From NCBI RefSeq assembly GCF_029892065.1, contig NZ_CP120373.1, forward strand, positions 1,687,501 to 1,751,500: 64,000 bases of DNA. The letters run 5' to 3'. Below are positions 58,501 through 64,000 of the stretch, one piece after another. The position numbers were made by a program, and so were the translations under genes. How positions within the stretch are numbered: position 1 is the stretch's first letter; every line of letters begins with the position of its first letter. The notes under the pieces were generated by a model. The model made no database searches. It was not told the DNA's origin and was given only the letters and a program-made list of their open reading frames with translations. The DNA comes from Sinorhizobium garamanticum (GTDB lineage Bacteria > Pseudomonadota > Alphaproteobacteria > Rhizobiales > Rhizobiaceae).

Positions 58501-59142
58501 GTGGCGAACGAAGCCGTTCTTTACGACTATTGGCGCTCGTCGGCGAGCTATCGCGTGCGGATCGCGCTCAATCTGCTCGGCGAGACCTACGCCTCCGTTC
58601 CGGTCGATCTCCTCGCCAAGGCCCATCGCGGGCCGGACCATCTGGCGCGCAATCCGCAAGGCCTGGTGCCGGTGCTCGATATCGATGGCCAACGCTTTAC
58701 TCAGTCTCTGGCGATTATCGAGTATCTGGCGGAGACGAGGGAAGGTAGCGGCTTTCTGCCTGCCGACGCGATCGGTCGGCAGCGGGTGCGTGCGCTGTCC
58801 TATGCCATCGCGATGGATATCCATCCCGTCTGCAATCTCGGGGTGATTGGTTATGTCATGGCCAGTGCCGAGGACGGCGAAGCGGCGCGACGCGCCTGGA
58901 TGCACAAGTTCATCGGCGAAGGCCTTGCTGCCTTCGAGCGCATGCTCGATCACCCATCCACCGGCGAGTTCTGCCATGGCGACCGGCCGACGATGGCGGA
59001 TTTCTGTTTGGTGCCGCAGGTCTACAACGCACGGCGCTGGGGCGTCGATCTCGCCGCTTGCCAAAGGATCGTTGCCATCGACGCGCGCTGCGCTGAGATC
59101 GAGGCTTTCGCGAGCGCGCATCCCGATCGGGTGAAGTCCTAA
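58501..59142 (+). CDS. maiA: Maleylacetoacetate isomerase (zeta-class GST)
   Basis: A 213-residue glutathione-dependent isomerase. The N-terminal thioredoxin-like domain carries the zeta signature YDYWRSSASYRVRIALN with the SSxxxR catalytic motif. The C-terminal helical domain follows (AMDIHPVCNLGV). A GTG start with ggaggc upstream is used. It converts the product of HmgA into the substrate of FahA. Confidence 0.94.
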   Translation: MANEAVLYDYWRSSASYRVRIALNLLGETYASVPVDLLAKAHRGPDHLARNPQGLVPVLDIDGQRFTQSLAIIEYLAETREGSGFLPADAIGRQRVRALSYAIAMDIHPVCNLGVIGYVMASAEDGEAARRAWMHKFIGEGLAAFERMLDHPSTGEFCHGDRPTMADFCLVPQVYNARRWGVDLAACQRIVAIDARCAEIEAFASAHPDRVKS

Positions 59143-59304
59143 GCGAGGCTCCCAAGCAGAGCTCTCCGGCATCGCTGGCCGTGGCCTGTTCCGTCCAGCC
59201 GATGTCGCGAATGGATCGGCGGGTCTTAAATCGTCACGCTAGTTTTCGCGTCACTGCCCGTATAAGGGCGCGCCGGAAACACCTCTAGAGCGAGAGACCC
59301 ATCG

Positions 59305-60189
59305 ATGAAAAGCTATGTGCTGACCGTCACCTGCAAATCCACCCGCGGCATCGTCGCCGCCGTCACCGGCTATCTTGCGGAAAAGGGCTGTTACATCAGC
59401 GACAGCTCGCAGTTCGACGATCTCGAAACGGGTCTGTTCTTCATGCGGCTCAGCTTCATCAGCCAGGATGGCGCGAAGCTGGAGGAACTGCGCGAAGGCT
59501 TTGCACCGGTTATCGAGCGCTTCAAGATGACGATGGAAATCCGCGATTCCGAGGAGCGCATGAAGGTGCTCTTGATGGTGTCGCGTTTCGGCCATTGCCT
59601 CAACGACCTGCTCTATCGCTGGAAGATCGGCGCGCTGCCGATCGACATCGTCGGCGTCGTCTCCAACCACTTCGACTACCAGAAGGTCGTCGTCAACCAC
59701 GACATCCCCTTCCACTGCATCAAGGTGACGAAGGAGAACAAGCCGAAGGCCGAAGCCCACCTGATGGAGATCGTCGAGCAGACCGGCGCGGAACTGATTG
59801 TGCTCGCCCGTTACATGCAGGTGCTGTCGGATGCGCTCTGCAAGAAGATGTCGGGGAAGATCATCAACATCCACCATTCGTTCCTGCCGAGCTTCAAGGG
59901 CGCCAACCCTTACAAGCAAGCCTATGAGCGCGGCGTCAAGCTGATCGGCGCGACGGCGCATTACGTCACCGCCGATCTCGACGAGGGGCCGATCATCGAG
60001 CAGGACATCGCCCGCATCACCCATGCGCAAAGCGCCGAAGATTATGTCTCGATCGGCCGCGACGTCGAAAGCCAGGCGCTGGCCCGCGCCGTGCACGCCC
60101 ATATCCATCACCGCTGCTTCATCAACGGCAACCGCGTCGTCGTTTTCCCGCCGAGCCCGGGAAGTTATGCGTCGGAGCGGATGGGGTGA
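59305..60189 (+). CDS. purU: Formyltetrahydrofolate deformylase
   Basis: A 294-residue enzyme releasing formate from 10-formyl-tetrahydrofolate to balance one-carbon and purine pools. An N-terminal ACT-like domain (VLTVTCKSTRGIVAAVTGYL) precedes the hydrolase domain with catalytic stretch NIHHSFLPSFKG and the Asp in ADLDEGPIIEQD. It follows maiA after a 160-bp gap with its own likely promoter. Confidence 0.95.
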   Translation: MKSYVLTVTCKSTRGIVAAVTGYLAEKGCYISDSSQFDDLETGLFFMRLSFISQDGAKLEELREGFAPVIERFKMTMEIRDSEERMKVLLMVSRFGHCLNDLLYRWKIGALPIDIVGVVSNHFDYQKVVVNHDIPFHCIKVTKENKPKAEAHLMEIVEQTGAELIVLARYMQVLSDALCKKMSGKIINIHHSFLPSFKGANPYKQAYERGVKLIGATAHYVTADLDEGPIIEQDIARITHAQSAEDYVSIGRDVESQALARAVHAHIHHRCFINGNRVVVFPPSPGSYASERMG

Positions 60190-60284
60190 TCGCCAAGCGT
60201 TGTCTTGGCGCATTCGCGGGCTATAGTCTCTCTGAGCGTGCCGATTCCACGGTCGACGGCGAGATAGCGGCGCGTTGCCCCAAA

Positions 60285-60381
60285 CCCTAACCCTCTCCCC
60301 GCAGGCGGGAGAGGGGACTTAGGCGGCGGGACATGTACCTTCTCCCGCGAGCGGGGAGAAGGTCGCGGCAGCGGGATGAGG
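60285..60381 (+). repeat. REP-like palindromic repeat
   Basis: Two palindromes, ccctctccccgc..cgggagaggg and ccttctcccgc..gcggggagaagg, followed by tcgcggcagcgggatgagg. The same units recur at 61629-61800. They form a short intergenic repeat family distinct from RIME. Confidence 0.75.
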
Positions 60382-60416
60382 CGCGGAAACGCTGCTCTCC
60401 ATTTGGGAGGACGAAG

Positions 60417-61598
60417 ATGAGCAATCGCGATCCAGTCGTTATCGTGTCGGCGGCGCGTACGCCGATGGGTGCCTTTCAGGGAGGACTGAAGGACCTGACG
60501 GCACCGGAACTCGGCGCCGTCGCCTTGAAGGCGGCTCTCGAACGCGCCGCTCTCGATGCGGTCGACGAGGTCCTGATGGGCAACGTCCTGCCGGCCGGCA
60601 TCGGCCAGAATCCCGCTCGACAGGCGGCCCTTGGCGCCGGCCTCGGACAGGAAACCCCCTCGACCACGGTCTCGAAGGTCTGCGGCTCAGGCATGAAGGC
60701 GCTCATGCTCGGCCACGATGCGCTTCTCTCCGGCAGTGCGTCGGTGATCGCCGCCGGCGGCATGGAGTCGATGACCAACGCCCCCTATCTGCTGCCCAAG
60801 GCGCGTGGCGGTTTCCGGCTCGGCCACGGCGAGGTCAAGGACCACATGTTCCTCGACGGGCTGGAGGACGCCTATTCCGGTCGGTTGATGGGCACCTATG
60901 CCGAGGATACGGCGCAGCATTACCAATTTTCCCGGGCCGATCAGGACGCCTTCGCGCTGCGCTCGCTCGAACGGGCGTTGAAGGCGGCAGAGGACAAGTC
61001 CTTTGCCGACGAACTTGTGGCGATCGTGGATGGCGGCAAACGCGGCAGCGCCAATCTCGACCGGGATGAGGGGCCGACGAAGGTCGATCCGGCGAAGATA
61101 CCGAAGCTGAAACCCGCCTTCCGCGACGGCGGCAGCGTCACTGCTGCCAATTCCTCCTCCATCTCCGACGGCGCCGCCGCCCTGATCCTGATGCGCGCGA
61201 GCGAGGCGGAGAAGCGCGGGCTGACGCCGCTTGCGATCGTCGCCGGCCATGCCGGCCATGCCCAGGAGCCGGCGTGGTTTACCACAGCGCCGATCGGCGC
61301 CATCGAAAAGCTCATCGACAAGCTCAACTGGGAGAAGGGCAGCGTCGGGCTCTACGAGATCAACGAGGCCTTCGCCGTCGTTGCCATGGCGGCGATCCGC
61401 GATCTCGGCCTTTCCGACGACATCGTCAACATCCACGGTGGCGCCTGCGCGGTCGGCCACCCGATCGGCGCCTCCGGCGCCCGGATTGTCGTGACGCTGC
61501 TCCATGCAATGCGCGCCAACGGCGTCAAGCGGGGCATCGCCTCGCTCTGCATCGGCGGCGGCGAAGCGACGGCGGTCGGGCTGGAGCTGCTGCAGTAG
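60417..61598 (+). CDS. Acetyl-CoA acetyltransferase (thiolase)
   Basis: A 393-residue thiolase. The nucleophile Cys89 lies in KVCGSGMKA, the active His in CAVGHPIGASGAR and the second Cys in CIGGGEA. The start ATG follows gggaggacgaag; the frame is open upstream through the REP repeat. It converges on the branched-chain 2-oxoacid dehydrogenase operon. It could serve acetoacetyl-CoA formation from the acetoacetate released by FahA or in leucine breakdown; which one is not decided by the sequence. Confidence 0.93.
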   Translation: MSNRDPVVIVSAARTPMGAFQGGLKDLTAPELGAVALKAALERAALDAVDEVLMGNVLPAGIGQNPARQAALGAGLGQETPSTTVSKVCGSGMKALMLGHDALLSGSASVIAAGGMESMTNAPYLLPKARGGFRLGHGEVKDHMFLDGLEDAYSGRLMGTYAEDTAQHYQFSRADQDAFALRSLERALKAAEDKSFADELVAIVDGGKRGSANLDRDEGPTKVDPAKIPKLKPAFRDGGSVTAANSSSISDGAAALILMRASEAEKRGLTPLAIVAGHAGHAQEPAWFTTAPIGAIEKLIDKLNWEKGSVGLYEINEAFAVVAMAAIRDLGLSDDIVNIHGGACAVGHPIGASGARIVVTLLHAMRANGVKRGIASLCIGGGEATAVGLELLQ

Positions 61599-61628
61599 GA
61601 GGCTACGGGAGTTTGCCCGTCACCCTAG

Positions 61629-61800
61629 CCCTCTCCCGGCAGGCGGGGAGAGGGGACGAGGTCGTGCCTCGATCTTCGGCCCTACCACGGTGCAATTGAA
61701 CATTCCGAGCTTCAAAAGTAACCGGTGATGGGAAATGAGTGGGCGCGGCATCGCCCCTTCTCCCCGCCTGCGGGGAGAAGGTCGCGGCAGCGGGATGAGG
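61629..61800. repeat. REP-like palindromic repeats, second locus
   Basis: ccctctcccggc..ggggagaggg at 61629-61654 and ccttctccccgc..gcggggagaagg at 61756-61781, followed by the same tcgcggcagcgggatgagg tail as the repeat at 60285. It fills the gap between the convergent thiolase and lpd genes and may act in transcription termination. Confidence 0.75.
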
Positions 61801-61835
61801 GGCAGCCGTCTCGCCCTGCCGAGGGCGGTCGCGCC

Positions 61836-63230
61836 TCAAATATGCAGCGCGTGCCCCAATCCCTTGAAGGCCGCTTCCTGGAAAGCTTCAGATTGGGTCG
61901 GGTGCGCATGGATCGTGCCGGCGATGTCCTCAAGCCGCGCGCCCATCTCGATCGCCAGCGCAAAGGTCGCCGAGAGTTCCGAGACGCCATGGCCGACTGC
62001 GTGGATGCCGAGCACCAGATGATTGTCGGCACGTGCGACGACGCGGATGAAACCGTCTTCGGAAAGCGTCGTCATGGCGCGGCCGTTCGCCTGGAAGGGA
62101 AACTGGCCGATCTTGATCTCGACGCCGGTCGCGCGCGCCTCGTCCGGTGAAAGGCCGGCGCTGACGATCTCCGGGTCGGTGAAGCAGACGGCCGGGACGC
62201 AATGCTTGTCCCAACTCCGCTTACGTCCGGCGACGATCTCGGCCACCATTTCGCCTTGCGCGATGGCACGGTGCGCGAGCATCGGTTCACCGGTGACGTC
62301 GCCGATCGCATAAATGCCGCGCATCGAGGTGCGGCACTGGTCATCGATGCGGATGAATCTCCCGGCGAGGTCGAGATCGATCTCCTCAATGCCCCATCCT
62401 TCCGTGACGGGCCTGCGGCCGACGGTCACGAGGACCTTTTCGGCGGGCACCTCGAAGGGTCGGCCGTTTTCTTCCGCAAGCAAACCGCGGCCATCGGCCG
62501 AGAGCCGTTTGGCGGCAGTGCGCGTGAAAACATCGATGCCGAGTTCGCCAAGGCGCTTCATCACCGGCTTCGAAAGCTCCGCGTCGTATTGCGGCAGGAT
62601 ACGATCCATGGCTTCGAGCACGGTGACCTTCGAGCCGAGCTTGGCGAAGGCGATGCCGAGTTCGAGGCCGATATAGCCGCCGCCGATGACGGCCAGCGTC
62701 TCGGGAACCGCTTTCAGCGCCAGCGCGCCGGTCGAGGAGATAACGTTCTCGCCGAAGGGCAGGTCGGGCAGTTCGACCGGCGCGGAGCCGGTGGCGATGA
62801 CGACCGCCTCGGCACGAATGCGCTGCAGACCGGTCTCGGTCTCGACGTCCACGGTCTTGCCGTCGACGAAGCGTGCCTCGCCGACAACCGCCTTGACGCC
62901 CGCCTTTTTCAGCAGGCCCGTGACGCCGCCGTTCAACCGCCCGACGATGCCGTCCTTCCAGGCGACGGTGCGCGCGAGGTCGATCGCCGGCGTGCTCAGC
63001 GAAAGTCCGAGCGGGCTCTTGCCGGATGCCGCCGCGCGGAGTTTGTGAAATTCCTCGGCCGCATGGATCAGCGCCTTCGAGGGGATGCAGCCGACATTGA
63101 GGCAGGTGCCGCCGGCCTTCGCCTTTTCGACGATCACGGTGTCGACGCCGAGCTGGCCGGCGCGGATGGCGCAGACATAGCCGCCGGGACCGGCACCAAG
63201 CACCAGAAGCTTGCAGGAGATTTCCTTCAT
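61836..63230 (-). CDS. lpd: Dihydrolipoamide dehydrogenase (E3)
   Basis: A 464-residue flavoprotein that reoxidises the lipoyl groups of E2. FAD motif LVLGAGPGGYVCA, redox disulfide GGTCLNVGCIPSK, NAD motif VIGGGYIGLELG and the C-terminal His-Pro/Glu pair (HAHPTQSEAF) are intact. Only seven bases separate it from the E2 gene upstream on the same strand, so it belongs to the branched-chain 2-oxoacid dehydrogenase operon. Confidence 0.95.
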   Translation of the reverse strand: MKEISCKLLVLGAGPGGYVCAIRAGQLGVDTVIVEKAKAGGTCLNVGCIPSKALIHAAEEFHKLRAAASGKSPLGLSLSTPAIDLARTVAWKDGIVGRLNGGVTGLLKKAGVKAVVGEARFVDGKTVDVETETGLQRIRAEAVVIATGSAPVELPDLPFGENVISSTGALALKAVPETLAVIGGGYIGLELGIAFAKLGSKVTVLEAMDRILPQYDAELSKPVMKRLGELGIDVFTRTAAKRLSADGRGLLAEENGRPFEVPAEKVLVTVGRRPVTEGWGIEEIDLDLAGRFIRIDDQCRTSMRGIYAIGDVTGEPMLAHRAIAQGEMVAEIVAGRKRSWDKHCVPAVCFTDPEIVSAGLSPDEARATGVEIKIGQFPFQANGRAMTTLSEDGFIRVVARADNHLVLGIHAVGHGVSELSATFALAIEMGARLEDIAGTIHAHPTQSEAFQEAAFKGLGHALHI

Positions 63231-63237
63231 GATCGCA

Positions 63238-64000
63238 TCATCCTTCCACGAAAATCAGCGCCGGCGTTTCGAGCAGCGTCTTCAGCCGCTGGACGAAGGT
63301 CGCGGCGTCCCAGCCGTCGATGACGCGGTGATCGAAGCTCGATGAGAGATTCATGATCTTGCGCGGAACGAATTGCGTCCCGTCCCACACAGGACGGATG
63401 GCGATCTTGTTGACCCCGACGATCGCCACCTCCGGATGGTTGATGACGGGCGTCGAGGCGATGCCGCCAAGCGCGCCTAGGGAAGAGATGGTAATGGTCG
63501 AACCGGTCAGTTCGTCGCGGGTCGCGGTCCCGGTGCGGGCGGCATCCGCCAGCCTGTTCAGCTCTGCGGCGCAGTCCCAGATTCCGCGTGCCTCGGCATG
63601 GCGCACGACTGGAACGGTCAGGCCGGCTGGGGTCTGGGTGGCGATGCCGATATGAACGGCGGCATGCCGATGAATAACGCCGGTGCCATCGTCGAAGGTG
63701 GCATTGACGCCCGGCTGCGCGGCGACGGTCTTGACCAGCGCCCGCATCAGGAAGGGCAGGACCGTCAGCTTTGGCTGATCGGGTTTGCGGTCGCGGTTCA
63801 TCATCGCGCGCAGGTCTTCAAGCGCCGTCATGTCCATTTCCTCCACATAGGTGATGTGGGGAATGCGCGAGGTGGAGAGCGTCATCTTCTCGGCGATACG
63901 GCGCCTGAGACCGGTGACCTTGATTTCCTCCACTGCGGTCTTGCGGACAAGACCGATAACTGCGGGCGCCGGCTGGGCGCCGCGGCTCAGAAAGAGATCG
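63238..64000 (-). CDS. bkdB: 2-oxoacid dehydrogenase E2 acyltransferase, partial
   Basis: The C-terminal part (about 254 codons) of a lipoyl-dependent acyltransferase; the lipoyl and peripheral-subunit domains lie beyond the window edge. The catalytic domain begins near VTGLRRRIAEKM and ends with the active motif FDHRVIDGWDA (His and Asp) and FVEG. The frame stays open past the edge, with GLVRKTAVEEIKV read before the first in-window start-like codon. Next to E3, and by resemblance, it belongs to the branched-chain (BkdB) type; pyruvate or acetoin complexes are less likely alternatives. Confidence 0.88.
   Translation of the reverse strand, partial: DLFLSRGAQPAPAVIGLVRKTAVEEIKVTGLRRRIAEKMTLSTSRIPHITYVEEMDMTALEDLRAMMNRDRKPDQPKLTVLPFLMRALVKTVAAQPGVNATFDDGTGVIHRHAAVHIGIATQTPAGLTVPVVRHAEARGIWDCAAELNRLADAARTGTATRDELTGSTITISSLGALGGIASTPVINHPEVAIVGVNKIAIRPVWDGTQFVPRKIMNLSSSFDHRVIDGWDAATFVQRLKTLLETPALIFVEG

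Noticed and set aside
62202..63323. Plus-strand frame opposite lpd
   Set aside because: Shadow of the dihydrolipoamide dehydrogenase gene.

Overview
The window looks like a chromosome segment of a Sinorhizobium/Ensifer-type alphaproteobacterium. The reasons are a GC-rich backbone, an rrn operon ending 23S-5S-tRNA-fMet, a Cpa/Tad pilus cluster with a CtrA-type site at the pilin, three RIME-like intergenic repeats, and a homogentisate pathway beside purU and a branched-chain 2-oxoacid dehydrogenase operon. The genus is inferred from layout and protein resemblance; no search was run.

Region by region. 1-1706: 3' part of 23S rRNA, 5S rRNA and tRNA-fMet. 1694-19320: a genomic island of about 17.6 kb inserted at the 3' end of tRNA-fMet. 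It is bounded by a 13-bp repeat of the tRNA end; the terminator expected for the rRNA/tRNA unit now lies beyond the right repeat. The island carries a large serine recombinase, a papain/transglutaminase-like protein and a DUF3102-like DNA-binding protein. A tight gene set follows: a PD-(D/E)XK nuclease-like protein, a small protein, a soluble AAA+ ATPase, and an M41 (FtsH-type) peptidase on a separate, translationally coupled gene. After that come a five-unit array with exact 21-bp period, and a visibly more AT-rich type IC restriction-modification operon, hsdM-hsdS-prrC-hsdR. The prrC gene encodes an anticodon nuclease, so this is a complete prr-type restriction/tRNA-cleavage defence locus.

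19321-28500: accessory backbone genes: a cupin, an alpha/beta hydrolase, small proteins, a DUF1127 protein, an AraC-type regulator between two copies of a 19-bp motif, a dimethylglycine/sarcosine dehydrogenase-like flavoprotein, and a two-gene lipid-modification-type operon (sterol-desaturase-like hydroxylase plus isoprenylcysteine/phospholipid methyltransferase-like protein). 28513-42791: a Tad/Flp pilus cluster with prepilin peptidase, pilin, CpaB, secretin, lipoprotein, TadG/TadE-like pseudopilins, CpaE, a 52-codon ORF not normally listed in such clusters, CpaF, TadB, TadC, an AAA ATPase and a TPR lipoprotein.

43100-51859: a membrane protein, the fragment of a dead amino-acid ABC permease, an (S)-ureidoglycine aminohydrolase, a small protein with an RNKYSH motif, and a type I secretion pair (HlyD adaptor and ABC exporter). 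Two acidic, repeat-containing proteins beside the pair are its probable substrates. 52875-64000: a LuxR-type regulator, then tyrosine/homogentisate catabolism (hpd, an Lrp-type and a MarR-type regulator, hmgA, fahA, maiA), purU, an acetyl-CoA acetyltransferase, and the end of a branched-chain 2-oxoacid dehydrogenase operon (E3 and partial E2).
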